DNA from: Nitrogeniibacter mangrovi
GTDB lineage: Bacteria > Pseudomonadota > Gammaproteobacteria > Burkholderiales > Rhodocyclaceae
Reading direction: 5' to 3'
Length of the DNA: 64,000 nt
Assembly: GCF_010983895.1 (NCBI RefSeq)
Contig: NZ_CP048836.1
Coordinates: 1,736,001 to 1,800,000 of the forward strand
Position numbers and translations under genes: made by a program
The notes under the pieces: model-generated
The model's input: the letters and a program-made list of their open reading frames with translations, nothing else
What the model was told of the DNA's origin: nothing
Database searches by the model: none
Shown: positions 1 through 8,417 of the stretch, one piece after another
How the letters are laid out: each line of letters opens with the position of its first letter
Position numbering within the stretch: the stretch's first letter is position 1

Positions 1-486
1 GGCTTCGGCGGCGGCAGTGGCCTCGTCCAGCAGCGAGGCGTTGGCCAGTTCCATGCCGGTGAGGTCGATCACCATCTGCTGGTAGTTGAGCAGCGCCTCC
101 AGCCGACCCTGGGCGATCTCGGCCTGGTAGGGGGTGTAGGCGGTGTACCAGCCGGGGTTCTCCAGCACGTTGCGCAGGATGACGTTGGGCACGTGGGTGC
201 CGTAGTAGCCCATGCCGATCATGGACGACTTGACCACGTTCTTGTCCGCAATCGCCTTGAGTTTGCCCAGCGCCTCGTGCTCGGGCATGGGCTCGCCCAG
301 CGGCAGCGGCGCGCTCAGGCGGATGGCCGGCGGCACGGTCTGCTCGATGAGGGCGTCGAGCGAACTGGCGCCGAGCACGCTCAGCATGGCGGCGATGTCA
401 TCGGCGTCGGGGCCGATGTGGCGGCCGATGAAGGCGTCGCGTTGTTCGAGATCTGAGAGCGGAGCGGAGAACGGGGTGCTGGACAT
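1..486 (-). CDS. gcvP: Glycine dehydrogenase (decarboxylating), P protein, N-terminal part
   Basis: This is the N-terminal ~162 residues of the PLP-dependent P protein of the glycine cleavage system, cut by the left window edge. The protein starts [19 protein letters not shown] and carries family hallmarks: FIGRHIGP near residue 18, then [13 protein letters not shown] and [15 protein letters not shown]. The P protein decarboxylates glycine and passes the aminomethyl group to lipoylated GcvH. It is the last gene of the leftward gcvT-gcvH-gcvP set and is separated from gcvH by 354 bases of repeat-rich DNA. The PLP lysine lies in the missing C-terminal half, so completeness cannot be judged. Confidence 0.95.
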   Translation of the reverse strand, partial: MSSTPFSAPLSDLEQRDAFIGRHIGPDADDIAAMLSVLGASSLDALIEQTVPPAIRLSAPLPLGEPMPEHEALGKLKAIADKNVVKSSMIGMGYYGTHVPNVILRNVLENPGWYTAYTPYQAEIAQGRLEALLNYQQMVIDLTGMELANASLLDEATAAAEA

Positions 487-544
487 GGGCTTCTCTGGGT
501 GTGTTCGTAGCGTGTTGCGCGTCGGGCGTTGATCGGGGTTTGAA

Positions 545-820
545 TTCCTTCCCCTTCAAGGGGGAGGTCAGGAGTGGGATGGGTTTTGGGCGCTCAGTCG
601 GCTGCATCCGTTTAACCCCATCCCCACCCCAACCCTCCCCTTGAACGGGAGGGAGTTCAAACCGCCGCCTTCACAAAACGTTCTTTCGCAGGCCGGATGA
701 CCTCGGTTCCTCCCCCTTCAAGGGGAGGTCAGGAGGGGGATGGGGTGGCGTTGCTCAAGCTGAGGCATCCGTCGAAACCCATCCCCACCCCAGCCCTCCC
801 CTTGAAGAGGAGGGGGGTGT
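545..820. repeat. Four alternating REP-like repeat units between gcvH and gcvP
   Basis: The 354-base gap between gcvP and gcvH holds four copies of a ~38-base element in alternating orientation, at about 548-582 (forward), 615-655 (inverted), 707-746 (forward) and 778-818 (inverted). The shared core is a CTCCCCTTCAAGGGGAG-like palindrome next to a tract reading GGTCAGGAGGGGGATGGGG. Adjacent inverted copies can fold as long hairpins, the layout of a BIME. No coding gene is supported here. Since gcvH and gcvP are co-directional, such hairpins could influence the gcvP part of the mRNA; that is inference. Confidence 0.7.
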
Positions 821-840
821 TGCCGCCGGGGCGTTCCGGA

Positions 841-1224
841 TCAGTCGGCGGCAGCGACTTCGGCGTAGGCGGCGGCGTCGAGCAGGCCGTCCACGTCGGC
901 GGCGCTGGCCGGCTTGATCTTGAACAGCCAGGCGCCATAGGCGTCTTCGTTGACCGACTCGGGGGCGTCCACGGCCGCTTCGTTGTTGGCGATGACCTCG
1001 CCGGCGACCGGCGCGTAGATGTCCGAGGCGGCCTTCACCGATTCGACCACGGCGCACTCTTCACCGGCGGCCACGGTGCGGCCGGCTTCGGGCAGCTCGA
1101 GGAAGACGATGTCGCCCAGCGCTTCCTGCGCGTGGTCGGTAATGCCGATGGTGAGCGTGCCGTCGTCCTCGGTGCGGACCCATTCGTGGGATTTGGTGTA
1201 CTTCAGTTCGGCGGGGGTGTTCAT
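841..1224 (-). CDS. gcvH: Glycine cleavage system H protein
   Basis: This 127-residue lipoyl carrier shuttles the aminomethyl group between the P, T and L proteins of glycine cleavage. The lipoylation motif ESVKAASD places the modified lysine at about K64. The N-terminus ([16 protein letters not shown]) is typical, and length matches the family (~125-130). A longer reading frame extends upstream, but the ATG at 1224 gives the conserved N-terminus. It sits 43 bases downstream of gcvT, so the two are probably co-transcribed and under the same glycine riboswitch. Confidence 0.97.
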   Translation of the reverse strand: MNTPAELKYTKSHEWVRTEDDGTLTIGITDHAQEALGDIVFLELPEAGRTVAAGEECAVVESVKAASDIYAPVAGEVIANNEAAVDAPESVNEDAYGAWLFKIKPASAADVDGLLDAAAYAEVAAAD

Positions 1225-1267
1225 GGGGGAATCTCCGATGAGTCTGGGGTGAGTGTCCGGATCAGGA

Positions 1268-2350
1268 TCAGACCAGGGCCTTGCCGTTGCGGGCAAAGGG
1301 CAACTTGACGGCACGCGCCTTGAGGCGTTTGCCACGAATTTCGACCTCCACCGCGTCGCCCACGGCCACGTCGAGCGGCACGCGGGCAAAGGCGATGGCC
1401 TTTTGCAGGGTGGGGGAGAAGCTGCCGCTGGTGGTCTCGCCCTCGCCATGGGCGGTGAACACCGGCTGGTGAGCGCGCAGCACGCCCTTGTCTTCGAGGA
1501 TGAGGCCGATCATGCGGGCGCTGGCCGGGTTGGCCTCGAGCGCGGCGCGGCCGATGAAGTCGCGTGCCTCGTCCTTGAAATCGACGGTCCAGGCCAGGCC
1601 GGCGTCGAGCGGCGAGGTGGCTTCGTCCATGTCCTGGCCGTAGAGGTTCATGCCGGCTTCGAGGCGCAGGGTGTCGCGCGCGCCGAGGCCGCAGGGCTTG
1701 ACGCCCGCGGCCAGCAGCTTGTGCCACAGGTCGGCGGCATCGGCGGCCGGCACGGTGATCTCGAAGCCGTCTTCGCCGGTGTAGCCGGTGCGGGCGATGA
1801 GCATGGCGCCCACTTCGGCCGCCTGGAACACCTTGAGCCCGGCGGTGGCCGACTCGCTGCCGGCGACGGCGGTCCAGGTGCGGGCGCGGGCGTTGGGGCC
1901 CTGCACGGCGATCATCGCCAGGTCGCGGCGCGCGTCCAGGGTGACGTTGGCGCCCAGGGTGGCGATCTGCTTGCGCATCCAGGCCACGTCCTTGTCGGCG
2001 GTGCCGGCATTGACGACGATGCGGTACTTGTCGGCGGCGAAGAAATAGACGATCAGGTCGTCGATGACGCCGCCGGTCTCGTTGAGCATGCAGCTGTAGA
2101 GCGCCTTGCCCGGTACCTGGAGCTTGGCCACGTCGTTGGCCAGCAGGGTGCGCAGGAAGGCGGTGGCGCCGTCGCCGCTCAGGTCCAGCGCGAGCATGTG
2201 GGAGACGTCGAACATGCCGGCGTCGCTGCGCACGGCGTGATGTTCCTCGATCTGGGAGCCGTAGTTGACCGGCATGTCCCAGCCGGCGAAATCGACCATG
2301 CGGGCGCCGGCCTCGATATGGGCGGCGTGAAGCGGGGTGTGCAGGGGCAT
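1268..2350 (-). CDS. gcvT: Glycine cleavage system T protein (aminomethyltransferase)
   Basis: A 360-residue tetrahydrofolate-dependent aminomethyltransferase that releases ammonia from the H-protein-bound intermediate and forms 5,10-methylene-THF. Family segments are visible: [20 protein letters not shown] near the N-terminus, [15 protein letters not shown] in the middle and [20 protein letters not shown]. Length matches the family (~360-370). It is the first gene of the leftward gcv operon, directly downstream of a tandem glycine riboswitch and its terminator, so expression should rise with glycine. Confidence 0.97.
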   Translation of the reverse strand: MPLHTPLHAAHIEAGARMVDFAGWDMPVNYGSQIEEHHAVRSDAGMFDVSHMLALDLSGDGATAFLRTLLANDVAKLQVPGKALYSCMLNETGGVIDDLIVYFFAADKYRIVVNAGTADKDVAWMRKQIATLGANVTLDARRDLAMIAVQGPNARARTWTAVAGSESATAGLKVFQAAEVGAMLIARTGYTGEDGFEITVPAADAADLWHKLLAAGVKPCGLGARDTLRLEAGMNLYGQDMDEATSPLDAGLAWTVDFKDEARDFIGRAALEANPASARMIGLILEDKGVLRAHQPVFTAHGEGETTSGSFSPTLQKAIAFARVPLDVAVGDAVEVEIRGKRLKARAVKLPFARNGKALV

Positions 2351-2389
2351 GCGGCTATCTCCGTGGAACGTCTCATCAGTTTAGGCAAC

Positions 2390-2423
2390 AAAAAAGGGAC
2401 GGCACCGCGCTGGGTGGCGTCCC
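2390..2423 (-). terminator. Riboswitch expression-platform terminator before gcvT
   Basis: Read on the minus strand, a GGGACG...CGTCCC stem with an inner CACC/GGTG extension is followed by six U residues (plus-strand A run 2390-2395). It lies between the second glycine aptamer and the gcvT start. This is a canonical intrinsic terminator; its 5' arm begins inside or next to the P1 region of aptamer 2, as expected for a switch that antiterminates when glycine binds. Confidence 0.85.
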
Positions 2424-2605
2424 CATCTGTCCCTTGTACCTGAGAGATTCCGCTCGGAGAGCGGGTGCCCCTTCGGTGGATGCGCAAGACCCGTCCCGGG
2501 CGCGCATCGCTCTCCAGATTTGCACTTCGTCGGCGGTCCTTTTGCCTGAGCGGTTCCGGGGGTTACGCCTTCGGCGGCTCCGTGAGGAGCTCTCTCCCGC
2601 GCGAC
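2424..2605 (-). ncRNA. Tandem glycine riboswitch
   Basis: Two consecutive glycine aptamers lie in the gcvT leader. Transcribed leftwards, aptamer 1 (about 2605-2522) contains the conserved CTCAGGCAAAAGGAC segment, and aptamer 2 (about 2521-2424) contains CTCAGGTACAAGGGACAG. Each has its hairpin arms (GCCGAAGGCG in the first, CACCGAAGGGG in the second). These are the signature elements of the gcvT motif. Glycine binding probably prevents the downstream terminator (2390-2423) and turns on gcvT-gcvH-gcvP. Confidence 0.93.
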
Positions 2606-2664
2606 GGCGCAACGGTACCAAAGGCGCCCCGGCGAGGCAACCGTTTGTTGATAAGATCGAGCCC

Positions 2665-3558
2665 ATGAAAAGCCCTCAATCACGCTATCTGGACGTGCGC
2701 GGCCTGCGCTATCACTGCACCTGCTGGGGGCGCCCGGGGGCGCCGCTGCTGCTCATGCTCCATGGCTGGGGCGATGCGGGTGGCAGCTTCGCCTTCGTGG
2801 CCGAGCGGCTGAAGCGCGACTGGTACGTGGTGGCGCCCGACTGGCGCGGTTTCGGCCGCAGCGAGCGGGCGCCCGGTGGGTACTGGTTTCCGGACTACTT
2901 CGGCGACCTGGAATGCCTCCTCGACCAGCTCGCGCCGGGGGCGATGGTGCCGCTGGTGGGCCATAGCCTGGGCGGCAACATCGCCCTCATGTACGCCGGC
3001 ATCCGCCCCGCGCGCATCACCTCGGTGGTGGCCATCGACGCCTTCGGGCTCGCCGACCGGGCGCCCGAGGAGGCGCCGGGCCGCTACGAGAAGTGGCTGC
3101 AGGAGCTGGCGCAGCCGGCCGCGCTGCGCGACTACGACAGCTTCGAGGCGCTGGCGCAGCGGCTGCAGAAGCAGAATCCGCGACTGGACGACGCCAAGGC
3201 GGCGTATCTGGCCCGGGTGCTGGGCGTGAGCGACGAGCGCGACCGGGTGCGGCTGGCGGCCGATCCGGCGCACCGCCGGGTCAATCCGGTGCTGTACCGG
3301 CGTGCCGAGGCCGAAGCCTGCTGGCGCCGCGTGAAGGCGCCGGTGATGTGGATCGAGCCGGAAGACCTGCGCCTGCGCGAGCAGTTGGGGCTGACGCCGG
3401 AGGTGGTGGAGGCCAACAAGGCCTGCTTCGCGGATTTTCGCGAGCGCTTCATTCCGGAGACTGGCCACAACCTGCATCACGACGCACCCGCCGAGGTGGC
3501 GCGCCTGATCGACGAATTCGCCATCGCCGGCGGCGGGGAGGTGGCCGATGCGGCCTGA
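2665..3558 (+). CDS. Alpha/beta hydrolase
   Basis: A 297-residue alpha/beta-hydrolase-fold enzyme of unknown substrate. The oxyanion-hole region LMLHGWGD, the strand-turn VAPDWRGFGRS, the nucleophile elbow GHSLGGN (Ser about residue 101) and a late TGHNLHHD with the catalytic histidine are visible. The frame is open further upstream into the divergent gcvT riboswitch region, but the ATG at 2665 gives a normal N-terminus. The stop overlaps the start of the PHP gene by 11 bases, suggesting co-expression. Similar pairs occur in Betaproteobacteria, but no reaction can be assigned. Confidence 0.9.
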   Translation: MKSPQSRYLDVRGLRYHCTCWGRPGAPLLLMLHGWGDAGGSFAFVAERLKRDWYVVAPDWRGFGRSERAPGGYWFPDYFGDLECLLDQLAPGAMVPLVGHSLGGNIALMYAGIRPARITSVVAIDAFGLADRAPEEAPGRYEKWLQELAQPAALRDYDSFEALAQRLQKQNPRLDDAKAAYLARVLGVSDERDRVRLAADPAHRRVNPVLYRRAEAEACWRRVKAPVMWIEPEDLRLREQLGLTPEVVEANKACFADFRERFIPETGHNLHHDAPAEVARLIDEFAIAGGGEVADAA

Positions 3559-4396
3559 GAACCCCGATCTGCACGCCCATTCGACCTGCTCCGACGGGCT
3601 GCTCACGCCCACCGAGCTGGTGGCGCGCGCGGTGGCCAACGGGGTCGACCTGCTCGCCCTCACCGATCATGACGAGACCGGCGGGCTGGCCGAGGCGCAG
3701 GCAGCGGCCGACGCGGCGGGCCTGGCCTTCGTGCCCGGCGTCGAGGTATCGGTGACCTGGGCGCAGGAGACGGTGCACATCGTCGGCCTGGGCATCGACC
3801 CGGCCAACACCACCTTGCTCGACGGCCTGGCCGAAGTGCGCAGCGGACGCCATGCGCGGGCCCGGCGCATGAGCGATGCGCTCGCCGAGATCGGCATCGC
3901 CAACGTGCTCGAAGGCGCGCTCAAGTATGCGGCCAACCCGGCGCTGGTGAGCCGGGCCCATTTCGCCCGCTACCTGGTCGAGATCGGCATCGCACCGCAT
4001 ACGGACGCCGTGTTCAAGCATTACCTCACGCGCGGCAAGCCCGGTTTCGTGGAGACCCAGTGGGCGCAGCTGGCCGACGCCATCGAGTGGATCCTGGCCG
4101 CCGGTGGCCTGCCGGTGGTGGCCCATCCGGGCCGCTACAAGTTCTCCGATGCGCAGTTCGACGCCCTGTTTGCCGCGTTCGCGGAGCTGGGCGGGGTGGG
4201 CGTCGAGGTGGTGTCGGGTTCCCAAGCCCCATCCAAAACAGGTAAATTCGCGCGCTATGCACGGCGATTCGGTCTGCTGGCCTCGCGCGCGTCGGATTTT
4301 CACGGCGACCGGGGCACGCGGGTCGACCTGGGCGGCTGCGCGCCGCTGCCACCGGACGTGAGCCCGGTGTGGGACCGCCTGACCGATTACTACTGA
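3548..4396 (+). CDS. PHP-domain phosphoesterase (RNase AM / YciV-like)
   Basis: A 282-residue PHP-domain metallophosphoesterase. Metal-binding residues show in DLHAHSTCSDG (H9, H11, D16) and ALTDHDETGG (D40, H41). A central VVAHPGRY and a late ASDFHGD complete the PHP histidine/aspartate set. Length and motifs match the YciV/RNase AM and nucleoside-3',5'-bisphosphate phosphatase group, which acts on pAp-type nucleotides or RNA 5' ends. The start overlaps the preceding hydrolase by 11 bases, and a YciO-like gene follows after 15 bases, a common betaproteobacterial order. Confidence 0.9.
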   Translation: MRPENPDLHAHSTCSDGLLTPTELVARAVANGVDLLALTDHDETGGLAEAQAAADAAGLAFVPGVEVSVTWAQETVHIVGLGIDPANTTLLDGLAEVRSGRHARARRMSDALAEIGIANVLEGALKYAANPALVSRAHFARYLVEIGIAPHTDAVFKHYLTRGKPGFVETQWAQLADAIEWILAAGGLPVVAHPGRYKFSDAQFDALFAAFAELGGVGVEVVSGSQAPSKTGKFARYARRFGLLASRASDFHGDRGTRVDLGGCAPLPPDVSPVWDRLTDYY

Positions 4397-4411
4397 TACC
4401 CGCGAGCGCCC

Positions 4412-5038
4412 ATGGCCCAGTTCTTTTCCGTCCATCCCGAGCATCCGCAGCCGCGTCTGATGCGCCAGGCCGCGGAGATCATGCGCGACGGCGGGCTGGT
4501 GGCGTTCCCCACCGATTCGGCCTACGCGCTGGGCGGCCACCTGGGCGACGCGGCGCTGCTCGAGCGCATCCGCCGCATCCGCGATGTGGACCAGCGCCAT
4601 CATTTCACGCTGATGTGTCGCGATCTTTCGGAAATCGGCACTTACGCCCGTGTGGACAACAAGCAGTACCGCCTGCTCAAGGCCACCACGCCGGGGCCCT
4701 ACACCTTCATCCTGGAAGGGACCAAGGAACTGCCGCGCCGCCTGCTGCATCCCAAGCGCAAGACCATCGGCCTGCGCATTCCGGAGCATCCGGTGGTCTC
4801 GGCACTGCTCGAAGAACTGCAGGAGCCCATCCTCACCTCGACGCTGATCCTGCCCGACGAGGAGGCGCCGCTGACCGATCCGGAAGACATCCGCGACCGG
4901 CTCGGCAAGCTGGTCGATCTGGTGATCGACGGTGGCCCCTGCCCCGGCGAGGCGACTTCGGTGATCGACCTGACCAGCGGCACGCCGGAGCTGGTGCGGG
5001 CGGGCAAGGGCGACCTGGAGCCGTTCGGGCTGGAATGA
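4412..5038 (+). CDS. L-threonylcarbamoyladenylate synthase family protein (YciO-like)
   Basis: A 208-residue protein of the Sua5/YciO/YrdC fold. FPTDSAYALGGHLGD near residue 35 is the nucleotide-binding entry, followed by KRKTIGLRIPEHPV, the dsRNA-binding-type surface of the family. It lacks the C-terminal Sua5 domain. YciO proteins resemble TsaC, which makes threonylcarbamoyl-AMP for the t6A37 tRNA modification, but they usually cannot be shown to replace TsaC, so the exact role is open. It lies 15 bases after the PHP gene and 49 bases before the site-2 protease. Confidence 0.9.
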   Translation: MAQFFSVHPEHPQPRLMRQAAEIMRDGGLVAFPTDSAYALGGHLGDAALLERIRRIRDVDQRHHFTLMCRDLSEIGTYARVDNKQYRLLKATTPGPYTFILEGTKELPRRLLHPKRKTIGLRIPEHPVVSALLEELQEPILTSTLILPDEEAPLTDPEDIRDRLGKLVDLVIDGGPCPGEATSVIDLTSGTPELVRAGKGDLEPFGLE

Positions 5039-5087
5039 GCGCTGCCGGGGGCTCTGTTAGAATGCCGGCTTTTCGAGCCGCGAGTTC

Positions 5088-5747
5088 ATGGAAGATCTGA
5101 TATCCACGGTGGCGATCTGGGCGCTGCCCGTGTTGCTGGCCATCACGCTGCACGAGGCGGCGCATGGCTATGTGGCGCGGCATTTCGGCGACCCCACCGC
5201 GGACATGCTCGGGCGCATCACCCTCAATCCGCTCAAGCACATCGACCCGGTGGGTACGGTGCTGGTGCCGGGGATGATCCTCGCCATCGGCGCGCTCACC
5301 GGCGGCACCGGCTTTCTGTTCGGCTGGGCCAAGCCGGTGCCGGTGGACTTCTCCCGCCTGCGCAACCCCAAGAAGGACATGTTCTGGGTGGCGGCGGCCG
5401 GCCCGGCGGCCAATCTGCTCATGACCTTCATGTGGGCGGCACTGCTCAAGCTGGCCATCGTGATGCCCGACAACGGCTACCGGCTGGCGCTGGCGAGCAT
5501 GGCCGACGCCGGCATCACCATCAACCTGATCCTGATGGTGCTCAACCTGCTGCCGATTCCGCCGCTGGACGGCGGCCGGATTGCGGTGAGTCTGCTGCCC
5601 ATGCCACAGGCAGCCGCCTGGGCCCGGATCGAGCCCTATGGCTTCCCGATCCTGATCATCCTCCTGATGACCGGCGTGCTGGGCCAAGTTCTTGGCCCGC
5701 TGATCGGGTTTTTAAGTTACTTTCTTTCACTCGTTTTCGGATTCTGA
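5088..5747 (+). CDS. Site-2 protease family (M50) membrane zinc metalloprotease
   Basis: A 219-residue polytopic membrane protein of peptidase family M50. The zinc motif HEAAHG falls at residues 22-27 inside the first hydrophobic segment, and the third ligand is in PPLDGGR (D161). Several hydrophobic helices follow and the chain ends in a hydrophobic stretch. It is shorter than RseP and has no PDZ domain, so it belongs to the minimal YwhC-like subgroup with unknown substrates. The trpS start follows after 8 bases, and the same order M50-trpS-scpA is frequent in Betaproteobacteria. Confidence 0.93.
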   Translation: MEDLISTVAIWALPVLLAITLHEAAHGYVARHFGDPTADMLGRITLNPLKHIDPVGTVLVPGMILAIGALTGGTGFLFGWAKPVPVDFSRLRNPKKDMFWVAAAGPAANLLMTFMWAALLKLAIVMPDNGYRLALASMADAGITINLILMVLNLLPIPPLDGGRIAVSLLPMPQAAAWARIEPYGFPILIILLMTGVLGQVLGPLIGFLSYFLSLVFGF

Positions 5748-5755
5748 ATAGTCAC

Positions 5756-6958
5756 ATGTACGCAGAACGCGTTCTCTCCGGCATGCGGCCGACCGGTCGC
5801 CTCCATCTGGGTCACTACCACGGCGTCTTGAAGAACTGGGTCAAGCTGCAGGCGGAGTACCCCTGCCTGTTCTTCGTCGCCGACTGGCACGCGCTGACCA
5901 CCAACTACGACAGCCCGCTGGTGATCGGCGAGAGCGTATGGGACATGGTGATCGACTGGCTCGCCGCCGGGGTGGACCCTGCGCAGGCGACCATCTTCAT
6001 CCAGTCGCGGGTGCCCGAGCATGCCGAACTGCATCTGCTGCTGTCGATGATGTGTCCGCTGGGCTGGCTGGAACGGGTGCCCACCTACAAGGACCAGCAG
6101 GAGAAGCTCACCGACAAGGATCTGTCCACCTACGGCTTCCTCGGCTATCCGCTGCTGCAGTCGGCCGACATCCTGATCTACCGCGCCGACAAGGTGCCGG
6201 TGGGCGAGGACCAGGTGCCGCACGTGGAATTGACCCGCGAGGTCGCGCGCCGCTTCAACCACCTCTATGGCCGCGAGCCCGGCTTCGAGGACAAGGCGAA
6301 GGAGGCGGTCAAGAAGCTCGGCCGCAAGCGCGCCAAGCTGTACGAAGAGTCGCGCACCCGCTACCAGCAGAACGGCGAGGACGGTGCGCTGGACCAGGGC
6401 AAGGCGCTCATCGACGACTCCCAGAGCCTCTCCCACGGCGATCGCGAGCGGCTGTTCGGCTATCTGGAAGGCAGCGGCAAGATGATCCTCGCCGAGCCGG
6501 GGGCGCTGCTCACCGAAGCGGCCCGCATGCCGGGACTGGACGGGCAGAAGATGTCCAAGAGCTACGGCAACACCATCTTCCTGCGCGAAGACAGCGAGTC
6601 GGTGGCGAAAAAGATCCGCACCATGCAGACCGACCCGGCCCGTGTCCGGCTCACCGATCCGGGCGATCCGGACAAGTGCCCGGTGTGGCAGTTCCACCTC
6701 ATCTATTCGGACGACGAGACCCGGCAGTGGGCCGACAAGGGCTGCCGCAGCGCCGGTATCGGCTGCCTGGAGTGCAAGCAGCCGGTGCTCGACGCGATCC
6801 AGAAAGAGCAGGACCGCATGCGCGAGCGTGCCCAGCCCTATCTGGACGACCCGACCCTGGTGCGCAGCATCGTCGCCGACGGCTGCGAACGCGCCCGCAA
6901 GCTCGCGCAGGAGACCATGCGCGATGTGCGCGAGGCGATGGGTCTGGACTACAGCTGA
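5756..6958 (+). CDS. trpS: Tryptophan-tRNA ligase
   Basis: A 400-residue class I aminoacyl-tRNA synthetase charging tRNA-Trp. Signatures are the HIGH-type motif HLGH (residues 17-20) and KMSKS (265-269). A four-cysteine set C308, C330, C337, C340 (spacing x21, x6, x2) resembles the C-x22-C-x6-C-x2-C [4Fe-4S] site described in Thermotoga TrpRS. A lysine-rich insert (about residues 180-250) precedes KMSKS. A longer reading frame runs upstream through the protease gene, but the ATG at 5756 gives the conserved N-terminus. Confidence 0.96.
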   Translation: MYAERVLSGMRPTGRLHLGHYHGVLKNWVKLQAEYPCLFFVADWHALTTNYDSPLVIGESVWDMVIDWLAAGVDPAQATIFIQSRVPEHAELHLLLSMMCPLGWLERVPTYKDQQEKLTDKDLSTYGFLGYPLLQSADILIYRADKVPVGEDQVPHVELTREVARRFNHLYGREPGFEDKAKEAVKKLGRKRAKLYEESRTRYQQNGEDGALDQGKALIDDSQSLSHGDRERLFGYLEGSGKMILAEPGALLTEAARMPGLDGQKMSKSYGNTIFLREDSESVAKKIRTMQTDPARVRLTDPGDPDKCPVWQFHLIYSDDETRQWADKGCRSAGIGCLECKQPVLDAIQKEQDRMRERAQPYLDDPTLVRSIVADGCERARKLAQETMRDVREAMGLDYS

Positions 6959-6979
6959 GGGCCGCCGGCCCGGGCGCGC

Positions 6980-7834
6980 ATGAGCGAGACGGCGGTCCCG
7001 ATGTCCACCCCCGAGCTGCCGCTCGCGCCCGTCGAGACGCCGGCGCAGATCGCGGCGGTGGCGCGCCTGTACGGCGAGCCCATGCTGGCGTTCCCGACCG
7101 ACCTGTACATCCCGCCCGATGCACTGGAAGTCATCCTCGACGCCTTCGAGGGGCCGCTGGATCTGCTGCTCTACCTGATCCGCAAGGCCAACGTGAACAT
7201 CCTCGACATTCCCATGGCGCCCCTCACGGCGCAGTATCTGGAATACGTCGAGGCGATGCGCCAGCACAACCTGGAACTGGCGGCCGAATACCTGCTCATG
7301 GCGGCCATGCTGCTCGAGATCAAGTCGCGCATGCTGTTGCCTCGCCCCCCGAAGGCCATGGAGGAAGAGGAAGATCCGCGTGCAGAACTGGTACGACGCC
7401 TGTTAGACTACGAACAGATGAAGCTGGCTGCGGCCAAGCTCGATGCCATCCCCCGCGTCGATCGTGATTTCGAATGGGTGGGGGTGTTTGTGGCGGAGAA
7501 GGTCATCGAACGGCTCCCCGAAGTCAGCCTCCATGACCTTCAGTTGGCCTGGTTGAGGATAGTGCGCCAGGCACGATTGACCCAGCATCACCAGATCAGG
7601 AAGGAAGCCCTCTCGGTGCGCGAGCACATGAGCCGGATCCTGCGTACCCTTCAGGGCGGCAGCTACGTGGTGTTCGACACCCTGTTCGAGCCGGCCGAAG
7701 GCGCGCCGCATCTGGTGGTCAGTTTTCTGGCGGTGCTCGAACTGGTGAAGGAAAAGCTGGTGCATGTGACGCAGAACACGGCATTTGCACCCATTTACGT
7801 CAAGCTGAACGATGCAGGAACCGAGCACGCCTGA
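6980..7834 (+). CDS. scpA: Segregation and condensation protein A
   Basis: A 284-residue kleisin subunit bridging the Smc head domains, acting with ScpB in chromosome condensation and segregation. The family core starts at [19 protein letters not shown] (about residue 54) and includes [19 protein letters not shown]; a C-terminal winged-helix-like segment follows. The N-terminal ~45 residues are a variable extension, so the internal ATG at 7001 is an alternative start. It follows trpS by 21 bases and overlaps scpB by 23 bases, indicating coupled translation. Confidence 0.93.
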   Translation: MSETAVPMSTPELPLAPVETPAQIAAVARLYGEPMLAFPTDLYIPPDALEVILDAFEGPLDLLLYLIRKANVNILDIPMAPLTAQYLEYVEAMRQHNLELAAEYLLMAAMLLEIKSRMLLPRPPKAMEEEEDPRAELVRRLLDYEQMKLAAAKLDAIPRVDRDFEWVGVFVAEKVIERLPEVSLHDLQLAWLRIVRQARLTQHHQIRKEALSVREHMSRILRTLQGGSYVVFDTLFEPAEGAPHLVVSFLAVLELVKEKLVHVTQNTAFAPIYVKLNDAGTEHA

Positions 7835-8417
7835 GGCGTACAAGCAGATCCTGGAGGCGGCGCTGCTCAGCGCGAGCGTGCCGCGGCCGGTTGCGGTGCT
7901 GCGGCGCCTGTTCGCCGAGGATCCCGGGCCCGAGATGGTCCGCAAGCTGCTCGACGAACTGCGCGAGGAATGGCAGGGGCGCAGCGTGGAACTGGTGCAG
8001 ACGGCCGGTGGCTGGCGCTTCCAGACCCGGGCCGAGCTGCAGGTGTTTCTCGACCGGTTGAAGGACGAGAAGCCGCCGAAGTATTCGCGTGCCGTGCTCG
8101 AGACGCTGGCGATCATCGCGTATCGCCAGCCCGTGACGCGAGGTGACATCGAGGAGATCCGTGGGGTCACGGTCTCGACGAATGTCATCAAGACGCTGGA
8201 GAGTCGTGGCTGGATCGACGTGGTCGGTCACCGCGACACGCCGGGACGACCGGCCTTGTTGGCGACGACCCGTCGTTTTCTCGACGAGCTGGGTCTGCGC
8301 AGCCTGACCGAGCTGCCGCCACTGACTGAAATTGAAAGGATCATGGACCTTGTCGAACTCCCCGAATCCGACAGCACCGACGCGGCGTCCGCGACGGCGC
8401 AAACCTCAGAACACTGA
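7812..8417 (+). CDS. scpB: Segregation and condensation protein B
   Basis: A 201-residue ScpB with two winged-helix modules. The family core [23 protein letters not shown] lies about residues 97-119, followed by [19 protein letters not shown]. It dimerises and stabilises the Smc-ScpA complex. It overlaps scpA by 23 bases at its start and the rluB frame by 86 bases at its end. The last ~20 residues are low-complexity Ser/Thr/Ala/Asp. Confidence 0.94.
   Translation: MQEPSTPEAYKQILEAALLSASVPRPVAVLRRLFAEDPGPEMVRKLLDELREEWQGRSVELVQTAGGWRFQTRAELQVFLDRLKDEKPPKYSRAVLETLAIIAYRQPVTRGDIEEIRGVTVSTNVIKTLESRGWIDVVGHRDTPGRPALLATTRRFLDELGLRSLTELPPLTEIERIMDLVELPESDSTDAASATAQTSEH

Noticed and set aside
5035-5063. 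Promoter before the site-2 protease (TTAGAAT near 5058)
   Set aside because: The -10-like box is fair but no acceptable -35 lies at 16-18 bases, so it was not listed as a feature.
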